Origin: Caenispirillum salinarum_A
Lineage (GTDB): Bacteria > Pseudomonadota > Alphaproteobacteria > Rhodospirillales > Rhodospirillaceae
Assembly: GCF_044803115.1 (NCBI RefSeq)
Contig: NZ_CP085224.1
Location: 1,240,001 to 1,304,000, forward strand
Reading direction: 5' to 3'
Length of the DNA: 64,000 nt
Below the pieces are notes generated by a model. That model was not told where the DNA came from. It did no database searches and worked only from the letters and a program-made list of their open reading frames with translations. How positions within the stretch are numbered: position 1 is the stretch's first letter; each line of letters starts with the position of its first letter. This document shows positions 53,721 to 61,655 of this stretch, piece by piece. A program made the position numbers and the translations under genes.

Positions 53721-55625
53721 GTGAACACAGGGACAAGGGCGGAGCCGCGCACCGCGGCCGATACGCTGGTGGACGCCGGCCTGCTGTCGCTGTGCCGCAG
53801 CGCGCTCGATTCCTATCCCGGCGGCCTGCTCATCATCGATGCATCCGACCGGCCCATCATGGTCGGGCCGCGGTCCGACAGCCTGACGGCCGCGCTCGAT
53901 CGGGCGGCGGCAGAGGAGGCACGGCATGCCTCCGGCGCCTCGGGGATGGCTCCAGCGCCGGCCGACGGTTTGCCGGTCGCCATGCCGGGACCGGTGCGGG
54001 CTCTGGCGGAACGGGCCCGCGGCGACGGTGCGGCGGTGGAGGAAATCGTCTCCCTGCCCGGCGAGACAGGGCCGACGTGGTTCCGCCTGTCGCTGCTGCC
54101 GCTGGAATGCCTGGAGCCGGACTGCGAGCCCGGACGCCTGCTGGTGCTCGCCCGCGACGTGACCCTGGAACGCACCCTGCGGGCCGCCCTGGTCGACAGC
54201 CGCCAGCGCTACAAGGATTTCGTGGAGATCTCCACCGACTTCGCGTGGGAGACGGGGCGCGACGGGGCCTTCGTTTTCGTCAGCCCGCGCGGCGCCCTGG
54301 GCTATCCGGCGCAGCGCCTGGTGGCGACGGACCCGGCGAGCCTGGTGGCGGAGTATTTCGGCCCCGGCTCGATCCCGTTCCACGCGCGCGAGCCGGTTGA
54401 GGACGTGGACGTCTGGCTGCGCGCGGCGACCGGGGCCCTGGCCTGTGTCCGCATGTCGGCGACGCCGCTCTACAACGCGCACGGCGAGTGGTCGGGCGCC
54501 CGCGGCGTCGGCCGTGACGTCACGCGCGAGCGCGACCGCGACGCCGCGCTGGCGCGCGCCCGCAACCGGGAACGCATCCTGGCCTACATCACCCGCGCCA
54601 TCCGGGACGAGGTCAACCCGACGGACATGCTGGCGACCGCGGCGGAGACCCTGGGCCGGGGGCTGGGGGCCACCGTCTGCCAGGTTTTCCGTGTGCCCGA
54701 GACGGACGATGCCGAACGGCCGACGGCGGGGCCGGGCGAAGGCGCGACCGCCGCGACCGCCGACAATGGCGAAGGGCCGCCGCTCACCTTCGTGCCCGGC
54801 GCGCGGTGGGGCGACCTGGGATACATGGCCGCCGGGCCGGTGCTCGACCGCCTGCGCCAGCGGCGCGGCCGGCTGGAGGTGGAGATCGGCGACTGGTCCA
54901 TCATGGCGGCGCCCACCGTCTACCGCCACGCGCTCAACGGGGCCGTGGTGCTGTGGCGCGAGGCGGGGCGCGGCCCGTGGAGCGAGGACGACCGCCTGCT
55001 CATCGGCGAGATCGCCAGCCAGCTGGGCATCGCGCTGGAGCAGATCGCCAACCACGAAAGCATCCTGCGCATGTCCCGGACCGACCCGCTGACGGGCCTG
55101 TTCAACCGCCGCGCCTTCTTCGGCGAACTGGAACGCCGCCACCGCCGGCTGGAGCGCGACCGCAGCCCGGCATCGCTCATCTACCTGGACCTGGACAACT
55201 TCAAGGTCATCAACGATCGCAGCGGCCACCAGGCCGGCGACGACCTGCTGCTGCGCCTGCGCGACGTCCTGGTGGGCAACACCCGGCCCACCGATCTTGT
55301 GGCGCGGCTGGGCGGGGACGAGTTCGCCGTATGGCTGGAAGGCGCAGACACCAGTGTCGCCCAGGCGAAGGCCGAGATACTGGTGACGGCCGCCCGGGCG
55401 CTGGACGAGGCGGCGATCGGCGGCGACAAGCCGCTCAGCCTGTCGCTGGGCCTGGCGGTGCACGAGGCCGGCTCGGGCGAGACCCTGGCCGAGATGCTCG
55501 CGCGCGCCGATGCCGCCATGTACGCCGCCAAGCACACCGGCAAGAACGCCTGGCGCCTGGCACCGCCGCCCGGCGGCAGAGGCGGCCCCGCACCGGATTC
55601 CCGCGGCATGGAGGTGAAGGCATGA
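53721..55625 (+). CDS. Diguanylate cyclase with PAS and GAF-like sensor regions
   Basis: 634 residues, no clear membrane segment. Two PAS-like regions (about 20-150 and 155-270; the second has DFAWETGRDGAFVFVSPRGA) and a GAF-like region (285-445) precede a GGDEF domain (about 455-615). The active motif LGGDEF is intact near 532, and the inhibitory I-site RPTD lies five residues before it, so the enzyme should make cyclic di-GMP and be product-inhibited. The start is GTG at 53721. Its stop overlaps the DUF2336 start as ATGA, so the two are translated together. It is divergent from dapD. Confidence 0.92.
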   Translation: MNTGTRAEPRTAADTLVDAGLLSLCRSALDSYPGGLLIIDASDRPIMVGPRSDSLTAALDRAAAEEARHASGASGMAPAPADGLPVAMPGPVRALAERARGDGAAVEEIVSLPGETGPTWFRLSLLPLECLEPDCEPGRLLVLARDVTLERTLRAALVDSRQRYKDFVEISTDFAWETGRDGAFVFVSPRGALGYPAQRLVATDPASLVAEYFGPGSIPFHAREPVEDVDVWLRAATGALACVRMSATPLYNAHGEWSGARGVGRDVTRERDRDAALARARNRERILAYITRAIRDEVNPTDMLATAAETLGRGLGATVCQVFRVPETDDAERPTAGPGEGATAATADNGEGPPLTFVPGARWGDLGYMAAGPVLDRLRQRRGRLEVEIGDWSIMAAPTVYRHALNGAVVLWREAGRGPWSEDDRLLIGEIASQLGIALEQIANHESILRMSRTDPLTGLFNRRAFFGELERRHRRLERDRSPASLIYLDLDNFKVINDRSGHQAGDDLLLRLRDVLVGNTRPTDLVARLGGDEFAVWLEGADTSVAQAKAEILVTAARALDEAAIGGDKPLSLSLGLAVHEAGSGETLAEMLARADAAMYAAKHTGKNAWRLAPPPGGRGGPAPDSRGMEVKA

Positions 55626-56977
55626 ACTCGCTCGTCCGCCGCCTCCTGGACCAGTCGGCCGATGCCGCCGACGTCCACATCAGCTACGACGAGGCGCGCG
55701 TGCTGGCACGGCACGACGATCCCGCCGTGCGCCGCAGCCTGGCCGGCCATCCGGACACGGTGCCGGAGATCCTCTACTATCTGGCCGAGGACCCGGACCC
55801 GCGCGTGCGCCGCGCGGTCATCGCCAACGGCCAGACGCCGCCTTTGGCACACCTTCTTCTTGCGCACGACAGCGATGCCGACGTGCGCGGCGACCTTGCG
55901 GCCAAGATCGCGCGCCTGGCGCCCGGCCTGACCGAACACGAGCAGGACCGCGTCCGCCAGAGCACCATGGAGGCGCTGCAGGCCCTGACGGCCGACCAGA
56001 TCCCGCGCGTGCGCCAGGTGCTGTCCGAAGCCCTGAAGGATGTCGCCAACGCCCCGCCCAGCGTCATCCGGCAGCTCGCGCGCGACGTGGAGGTCGCGGT
56101 GGCTGCCCCGGTGCTGGAGTATTCGCCCGTCCTGACCGACGAGGACCTGCTGGAAATCATCGCCGCCAGCCCGGTCAGCGCCAAGCTGACGGCCATATCG
56201 CGCCGCCGCCGGGTGACCGAGGCCGTGTCCGACGCCATCGCCGAGACCGAGGACGACGCCGCCATCGCCGCGCTTCTGGGCAATACCAGCGCGCAGATCC
56301 GCGAGGAGACGCTTGACCGGCTGATCGAGCAGGCGCCCGAGCACCCCGGCTGGCAGGAGCCCCTGGTGCGGCGTCCGTCCCTGAGCACGGGGGCGGCGGT
56401 GCGGCTGGCCCGCTTCGTCGCCGACAACCTGATCCTGGTGCTGCAGAGCCGCGCCGACCTGCCGCCCGAGACGGCGCGGGAGGTCGCGCGGGTCGTCCAC
56501 CGCCGCCTGGGCGAGCCGCGCCGCCAGGACGGTGGGGTGGCGGACCGTCCCGACGGCCAGCCGGCCGCGCCGGTGACATGGCGGCGGCCGTCGCCGCAGT
56601 CCACCGACCGCGCCCGGTCCATGGCCGAGCGGGACCAGCTGACGGAAAAGGTGGTGGCCGACGCCATCGTCGCCGCCGACGAGGATTTCGTCACCGCCGC
56701 CCTGGCGGTCCTGGCCGACCTGCCGGCGCCGGTGATCAGCGCCATTCTGCGTTCGGGCAGCCCGCAGGGCATGGTGGCGGTGGCCTGGAAGGCCGGCCTG
56801 ACGCCCTCGACGGCGGTGCAGCTTCAGGCCCAGGTCGGGCGGGTGGCGCCGCCGGACCTTCTGCGGCCGGGTCTCAACGGCAAGTACGCCCTGAAGAAGG
56901 GCGAAATGACGTGGCAGATCGACCTGTTTCGCCGTGCCGTTGCCGATGCGGCTGCCGCCGGTGCCGGAGAAGGCTGA
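55622..56977 (+). CDS. DUF2336 domain protein
   Basis: 451 residues. Helical repeats at the N-terminus (DPAVRRSLAGHPDTVPEILYYLAEDPDPRVRRAV pattern, about residues 30-100) look HEAT-like, and the whole protein matches DUF2336, a family found mainly in Alphaproteobacteria whose function is not settled. The start ATG overlaps the GGDEF gene stop by four bases (ATGA), which argues for a joint role with cyclic di-GMP signalling, an inference from position only. The C-terminus ends in Ala/Gly-rich sequence. The long frame beginning at 54806 is the same frame read through the GGDEF gene and is not the real start. Confidence 0.85.
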   Translation: MNSLVRRLLDQSADAADVHISYDEARVLARHDDPAVRRSLAGHPDTVPEILYYLAEDPDPRVRRAVIANGQTPPLAHLLLAHDSDADVRGDLAAKIARLAPGLTEHEQDRVRQSTMEALQALTADQIPRVRQVLSEALKDVANAPPSVIRQLARDVEVAVAAPVLEYSPVLTDEDLLEIIAASPVSAKLTAISRRRRVTEAVSDAIAETEDDAAIAALLGNTSAQIREETLDRLIEQAPEHPGWQEPLVRRPSLSTGAAVRLARFVADNLILVLQSRADLPPETAREVARVVHRRLGEPRRQDGGVADRPDGQPAAPVTWRRPSPQSTDRARSMAERDQLTEKVVADAIVAADEDFVTAALAVLADLPAPVISAILRSGSPQGMVAVAWKAGLTPSTAVQLQAQVGRVAPPDLLRPGLNGKYALKKGEMTWQIDLFRRAVADAAAAGAGEG

Positions 56978-57059
56978 CACCGCCGGCCGTACCGCGTGGC
57001 GCAACCGCTTTCGCGCATCAGGGGTTTATCCTGCGGGGACCACGACCGGGAGACGCCGC

Positions 57060-57356
57060 ATGCTTCGCCGCGCCAGCCTCCGCCGATCCGCATTGACCGC
57101 CGCCCTTGCCGCCGGCCTCGGCCTGCCGCTGGGGCTGGCGGGCTGCGCCGAGGACCCGCGCCTGCTCAACGCCAACACCGGGGGCATCGCCATCTCGCTC
57201 GGCGACCCCCAAAACGCCCTGTCCCAGGCGACGGAGGTCGCCAACCAGCACTGCGTCAACGTGCGGCGCATCGCCGTGCTGCGCGACGTGCAGGAGGTGG
57301 GGGACGAGCAGGTGGCGTTCTTCGACTGCGTGGCCGTCGAACCGGCCGCCCGGTGA
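57060..57356 (+). CDS. Small putative lipoprotein, 98 residues
   Basis: The N-terminus has three Arg-containing positions, a hydrophobic core (ALTAALAAGLGLPLG) and a lipobox LAGC at about residue 29, so it should be lipidated and anchored in the inner or outer membrane. The mature part is only 70 residues and contains QATEVANQHCVNVRRIAVLR and a second Cys near VAFFDC, which could form a disulfide with the first. I do not recognise the family. ATG 57060 has GGGAG eight bases upstream. It lies 82 bases after the DUF2336 gene on the same strand. Confidence 0.7.
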   Translation: MLRRASLRRSALTAALAAGLGLPLGLAGCAEDPRLLNANTGGIAISLGDPQNALSQATEVANQHCVNVRRIAVLRDVQEVGDEQVAFFDCVAVEPAAR

Positions 57357-57855
57357 TGCATCTTCGCACGCGCAGGCGGGCGGTTTTCATCCTGCAACGC
57401 AGGATGCAATACATCTGAAACCAAATGAGGTAATCCGTTCGAGGGTTTCCGCAGCGGCAGCGGCGGTTGCGGGCCTGGGAGAGTGCCAACCGAGACTGGC
57501 ACGCCGATTGCTGGCCTTGGCGAAGACATGACCGGCAATGCCCGGCACGGCGTCCCTCTGCCCCGAGGTCGCCGTGTCTCCCTCCTCTCGACGCGGAGCC
57601 GGTCATGCCGCGTTCGTGGCCGCTTTTCCTCTCCCCTGGCCGCGGGCGTGAAAGGGCCGCCGGACCCGCACCCGGCGGCCCTTCTTCTTTTCGAGATGGG
57701 GCCCGCGCTCGCCAACAAAATGGGACCAAAGTTCCGATTTTGCGTCTGACCTATGGGTTATGCGAGGTCCGGCCCGAATTCTGTATGCTCCCGACATCTT
57801 CGAACAGTCGCGCCGGCGCGGGGACGGCGGGACGCATAACAAGAGGGAGGGGCAG
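57357..57855. other. Gene-free stretch with hairpins between lipoprotein and chemoreceptor genes
   Basis: About 500 bases without a credible protein gene. It contains a tight hairpin at 57388-57406 (CATCCTGC-AAC-GCAGGATG) followed by A/T-rich sequence, a run of structured GC-rich sequence at 57440-57640, and a strong intrinsic terminator at 57654-57692. The last 160 bases hold the leader of the globin-coupled receptor. The distance from the lipoprotein stop to the terminator, about 300 bases, leaves room for a small RNA, but no known RNA family is recognised. Confidence 0.4.
57654..57692 (+). terminator. Intrinsic (rho-independent) terminator
   Basis: A perfect 10-base stem GGGCCGCCGG / CCGGCGGCCC (57654-57663 and 57672-57681) with an 8-base loop, followed by TTCTTCTTTT on the plus strand. 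It would end transcripts from the GGDEF-DUF2336-lipoprotein genes or from a small transcript in the gap, and insulates the chemoreceptor gene at 57856. Confidence 0.85.
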
Positions 57856-59190
57856 ATGTCGCAGTACGAGACAGACCGCCAGCGCCACCTGATGCGCGTG
57901 GACGAGGCGACGCGCGAGAACCTGGTGGCGACGCGCCCACTGGTGGAGCCGCGCCTCGACGCCGTGCTGGACGCCTTCTACGCCTTCGTCCGGTCCGACC
58001 CCGACATGACGCAGCTGTTCTCGTCGGACGAGGCCATGGAGCGCGCGCGGCAGGCCCAGAAGCGCCATTGGCTCGACACCCTGTTTGCCGGCAAGTGGGA
58101 CGCGGGCTATGTCGATACGGTCAAGCGCATCGGCCGCGCCCACGTCGAGCACGGCGTGACGCCGGACTACTATCTGGCCGGCTATGCCTTCTTCATGGAC
58201 GCGCTGATCGACATCGTGCTGCGGGCCAAGCGCAAGCGCCCGCAGGAGGCCGCCGCCATGCTCAAGGCGGTCAACCGGTCGGTCTTCATGGACCTGACGA
58301 CGGTGCTGCACAGCTATTTCGACCTGGAGCGCGAAAAGCGTCGGGACGCGGCGGCGGAGAACGCCCAGGACTTCGAGACGGGCGTGGCGGTCATCGCCGA
58401 CCGTCTGGCCGAGTCCGTCCAGCGCATGCAGGCTTCGGCCGACAGCCTGCACGAGACGGCGACGCATACGTCGGAGAACGCGCAGAGCGTGTCCGACGGG
58501 GCCGAGACCGCATCGGCCAACGCCGACACTGTGGCCGCGGCGGCCGAGGAACTGTCGGCCTCCATCGACGAGATCAACCGCCAGATGGCCCAGAGCACCG
58601 CCACCAGCCGCGAGGCGGTGGAAGAGGCCGAGCGCACCTCGGGCGTTGTGGCCGACCTGTCCAACATGGCCGACAAGATCGGCGAGGTGGTGCGCCTGAT
58701 CAACGACATCGCCAGCCAGACAAACCTTCTCGCGCTCAACGCCACCATCGAGGCCGCCCGCGCCGGCGAGGCGGGAAAGGGCTTCGCGGTGGTGGCCGGC
58801 GAGGTCAAGGCGCTGGCCCAGCAGACCGCGCGCGCGACCGAGGACATCGACCGCCAGGTGGCCAGCTTGCGCGAGGTGACGGGCGGCGTGGTCAAGGCCA
58901 TCGGCGGCATTCGCGAGACCATCGGCAAGATCGACCACATTTCCTCGTCCATCGCCGCGGCGGTGGAGGAGCAGGGCGCGGCCACCCGCGACATCGCGCG
59001 GAACGTGCAGGAGGCGGCGGCCGGCATCGACAGCATGCGCGGGGGCATCACGGCGCTGTCCGGCGACGCCGACAGCACGGCCGAGGTGGCGTCGTCCCTG
59101 CGCGGCGACAGCGAATCCATGGCCGGCGAAACGGAAAACCTGCGCGCCGCCATGGGCGTCTTCCTCGACCGGGTGCGCGCCTCGGCGTGA
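57856..59190 (+). CDS. Globin-coupled sensor chemoreceptor (protoglobin + MCP signalling domain)
   Basis: 444 residues, no membrane segment. Residues 1-165 form a protoglobin domain; the expected proximal haem ligand is His96 in IGRAHVEHGVTPDYYLAGY, matching the HxxxG(V/L)xPxxY pattern of HemAT-type aerotaxis sensors. The rest is a cytoplasmic MCP domain with the hairpin tip DIASQTNLLALNATIEAARA near 290. It should bind oxygen and signal to CheA. ATG 57856 was chosen for its strong ribosome site (GAGGGAGGGG); the in-frame ATG at 57760 adds 32 residues of non-family sequence. An intrinsic terminator lies upstream and a hairpin downstream, so it is probably a single-gene transcript. Confidence 0.93.
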   Translation: MSQYETDRQRHLMRVDEATRENLVATRPLVEPRLDAVLDAFYAFVRSDPDMTQLFSSDEAMERARQAQKRHWLDTLFAGKWDAGYVDTVKRIGRAHVEHGVTPDYYLAGYAFFMDALIDIVLRAKRKRPQEAAAMLKAVNRSVFMDLTTVLHSYFDLEREKRRDAAAENAQDFETGVAVIADRLAESVQRMQASADSLHETATHTSENAQSVSDGAETASANADTVAAAAEELSASIDEINRQMAQSTATSREAVEEAERTSGVVADLSNMADKIGEVVRLINDIASQTNLLALNATIEAARAGEAGKGFAVVAGEVKALAQQTARATEDIDRQVASLREVTGGVVKAIGGIRETIGKIDHISSSIAAAVEEQGAATRDIARNVQEAAAGIDSMRGGITALSGDADSTAEVASSLRGDSESMAGETENLRAAMGVFLDRVRASA

Positions 59191-59208
59191 TCGCTGCCTT
59201 CGCACGGA

Positions 59209-59242
59209 AACGGCGCCGCCCTCCAATGGGGCCGGCGCCGTT
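59209..59242. terminator. Terminator-like hairpin between convergent genes
   Basis: AACGGCGCCG (59209-59218) pairs perfectly with CGGCGCCGTT (59233-59242) around a 14-base loop, and is followed by CCTGTTT. It lies between the chemoreceptor stop (59190) and the exporter stop (59265), which converge, so it may serve both strands. The T runs are short, so the call is moderate. Confidence 0.55.
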
Positions 59243-59264
59243 CCTGTTTCCGGGCGGGAAGACG

Positions 59265-60929
59265 TTACGCCGGGTCCTCGTGGTGGCCGGTGGCGCTGCC
59301 TTCGGACACCTTGGAGAGCTGGCCTTCCTCCATGTGGACCCGATGGTCGGCGACGTCGAAATACTTGTCGTCGTGGGTGACGGCGATGATGGTCTTGCCC
59401 TGGTCGCGCAGGCGGGGAAGGATCTCGCGGTAGAACTTCCAGCGGAAGTACGGGTCCTGGTCGGCCGCCCATTCATCGAAGACGCAGATGGGGCGCTTTT
59501 CCAGCATGGCGGCGATCAGCGCCAGGCGCTTGCGCTGGCCGCCCGACAGCGAGACGGTCGAGAAGCGCCGGTCCACCAGCCGCACCTTGTGGTCCATCTC
59601 CAGCAGGTGCAGAAGCTCCATGGCCTCGTCCCAATCCACCGTTTCCACGCCGTAGAGTTCGCGGAACAGGTGGTTGTCTGAGAAGATGACGCAGAAGCGG
59701 TCGCGGTAGGACTGGGCGTTCTCCGGCGTCACGCGGCGCTCGTCCAGCATCACCGCGCCGCCGTCGGGGTGGTAGAGGGCGGTCATCAGCTTGAGCAGCG
59801 TCGACTTGCCCGAGCCGTTGCCGCCGGTGATGAACAGCACCTCGCACTTGCGGATTTCCAGGTTGACGGGGCCGACGTGGAAGGCGTGCTCGCCGGGCGC
59901 GTCGCCGCGGCCCGAGGCGTGGCTGAAGGTCACGTCGCGCAGGCGCACCATGTCGAAGTCGTCGGAGAACGGGTCGTAGCTGCCGGTTTCGGGCTGCTCC
60001 AACTCGCGCAGTTCGGCCTCCACCTTCAGCATGGCGTTGGCCGAGGCATTGGCGCGCGTCAGCAGCGGCACGCCCGAAACCACGTTGGAGATGGGGCCCA
60101 TGAGGAACAGCGCGGCGGTGGTGATCATGCCCACCTTGTCGATGCCGATGTCGGCCATTTTGGGCACGACGAAAACCATGACGCCGATCATGATGAAGAA
60201 CGCCACCTGCGATGCCACCAGGTTGCCCGCGAACAGGCCGGCCGTTTCCACCTTGCGGTCGGTCAGGCGACTGGACAGGCGCGAGAGCATGTCGCCCAGT
60301 TCGGCCGAGCGGGTGCTGTTCATCTTCACTTCCTTGAAGCCGTCCAGCATGTCGCGGAAGCCGTCCACCAACTCGCCCTCCAGCCGGTCGGTCTCTGCGA
60401 ACTGGCGCGCAACCTCCTTGCTGCGTGCGAGGTGGATGAGCGCCCCGGCAACGACGGTGCCGAGCAGCAGGAAGAAGGCCGTCATGCTCAGCCAGGCGAT
60501 GTAGATCACCACGAACACCGTCATGATCAGCGCCTGCCCGGAAACCATGAGCAAAGGCACCGTTTCCGCCAGTGCCTTGGCCTCGCGGCTGACGGTGGCG
60601 TAGATCTCGGCCGACGACAGGCGCTCCATGTCCTGAAGCTCTGCCCGCCGGATGCGTTCTACGATGCGTTCGCGCAGCTTGTGGACGGTGACCTCCGAGG
60701 CCCGCGTCGCCGTGGTCAGCAGCCATTTCTGCGACACCACGTACAGTGCGATCGCGGCCACGAACATGATCAGGGAGCGCATCATCTCTCCCTTTTCATC
60801 CAGCGAGGCGGCGGCGTGATTGATGACCGCCAGCACGGCCGCGTTGGACGAACCCGACAGGGCGCCCATCATCATGAACTTCCAGCGCTGCCGCGAAAGT
60901 TCCGCGTGGAACAGTTGAAGTACCTGCAT
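59265..60929 (-). CDS. Cyclic-peptide-type ABC exporter (SyrD/PvdE family)
   Basis: 554 residues: a six-helix membrane domain (1-320) fused to an ATPase domain. Walker A is GGNGSGKST, the signature is LSGGQRKR, Walker B is ICVFDEWAADQDP and the switch His is in AVTHDD. FDEWAADQDPYFR is typical of the SyrD/PvdE group, which exports nonribosomal peptides and siderophore precursors to the periplasm. Its gene begins 8 bases after the phosphopantetheinyl transferase stop on the same strand. It is the obvious exporter candidate for the lipopeptide made at the left of the window, although 27 kb and unrelated genes lie between them. Confidence 0.93.
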   Translation of the reverse strand: MQVLQLFHAELSRQRWKFMMMGALSGSSNAAVLAVINHAAASLDEKGEMMRSLIMFVAAIALYVVSQKWLLTTATRASEVTVHKLRERIVERIRRAELQDMERLSSAEIYATVSREAKALAETVPLLMVSGQALIMTVFVVIYIAWLSMTAFFLLLGTVVAGALIHLARSKEVARQFAETDRLEGELVDGFRDMLDGFKEVKMNSTRSAELGDMLSRLSSRLTDRKVETAGLFAGNLVASQVAFFIMIGVMVFVVPKMADIGIDKVGMITTAALFLMGPISNVVSGVPLLTRANASANAMLKVEAELRELEQPETGSYDPFSDDFDMVRLRDVTFSHASGRGDAPGEHAFHVGPVNLEIRKCEVLFITGGNGSGKSTLLKLMTALYHPDGGAVMLDERRVTPENAQSYRDRFCVIFSDNHLFRELYGVETVDWDEAMELLHLLEMDHKVRLVDRRFSTVSLSGGQRKRLALIAAMLEKRPICVFDEWAADQDPYFRWKFYREILPRLRDQGKTIIAVTHDDKYFDVADHRVHMEEGQLSKVSEGSATGHHEDPA

Positions 60930-60937
60930 GTCCCCCT

Positions 60938-61648
60938 CTACGCGCGTTCAAGCGGCCGGTCACGGTCTTCGGCCATCGTCGCCGTGGCCCCCGCTCCGGC
61001 CAGCGCCACGGCCGCCGCCGCCCATGCGCAGGGCAGGTCGATCAGCGTCCAGTCGGTCCCCTGGTGGCGGAGGATAGCAGGCTCCGCCCGTGGACTACAG
61101 CCCGCGGTGATGCCGCGCGGGTCCGTCAGAAGCCCGGTGCCGGCACCCTTGAGCAGCGCTTCCTTGCGCGTCCACAGGCGGAGGAAGGCCGCGCGCCGCT
61201 CTGCGGCGGGCGTTTCCGCCAATACGTCCGCTTCCTCCGGTGTCGCCACCTGCCGGGCGAGCGGCAGCAGGTCGTCGTCCAGGCGAGCGGCGTCCTCCAC
61301 GTCGATGCCCACGTCCGCGCCCCGCCGCACCGCCACGCCGACGCCGGCCGCACAGTGCGAGAGGCTGAAGCGCCAGATGTCGGCCGCGCCACCGTCGGCG
61401 GTCAGCAGGAAGGGCCGCCCCTGGCTCTCGGCCGCGAAGCGCAACGAGGCTGCCGGCCGCCCCGTCGCGTCCGCCAGAACGCGGCGGAGAAGCGCATGGG
61501 CCAGGGCATAGAGGTTGCGGTCCTCGGCGCGGTGGAAGGCGGCCATCCGCGCCCGCTCGTCGTCATCCAGCAGGGCGATGTCCGCCGCCGCCGCGACGGC
61601 GGCCGGAACCAGCCGGACACGAGCGGGAGCGGGCGTTGCGGTGGTCAT
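60938..61648 (-). CDS. Sfp-type 4'-phosphopantetheinyl transferase
   Basis: 236 residues, the size of Sfp-type rather than AcpS-type enzymes. The two conserved motifs are clear: VGIDVED near residue 113 and LWTRKEALLKG near 160, which bind magnesium and CoA. A further Sfp-like feature is the FSLSHC motif near 94. The enzyme transfers phosphopantetheine from CoA to the carrier-domain serines of PKS and NRPS proteins, which would be required for the nine or so carrier domains of the lipopeptide operon. It starts 7 bases after the outer-membrane protein gene and ends 8 bases before the exporter gene, so the three form one operon. Confidence 0.94.
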   Translation of the reverse strand: MTTATPAPARVRLVPAAVAAAADIALLDDDERARMAAFHRAEDRNLYALAHALLRRVLADATGRPAASLRFAAESQGRPFLLTADGGAADIWRFSLSHCAAGVGVAVRRGADVGIDVEDAARLDDDLLPLARQVATPEEADVLAETPAAERRAAFLRLWTRKEALLKGAGTGLLTDPRGITAGCSPRAEPAILRHQGTDWTLIDLPCAWAAAAVALAGAGATATMAEDRDRPLERA

Positions 61649-61655
61649 GGCCGGC

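Noticed and set aside
53523..55535. An upstream extension of dapD giving a 951-residue frame
   Set aside because: The extra 671 residues are antisense to the GGDEF gene and show no domain; dapD has its normal family start at 53522.
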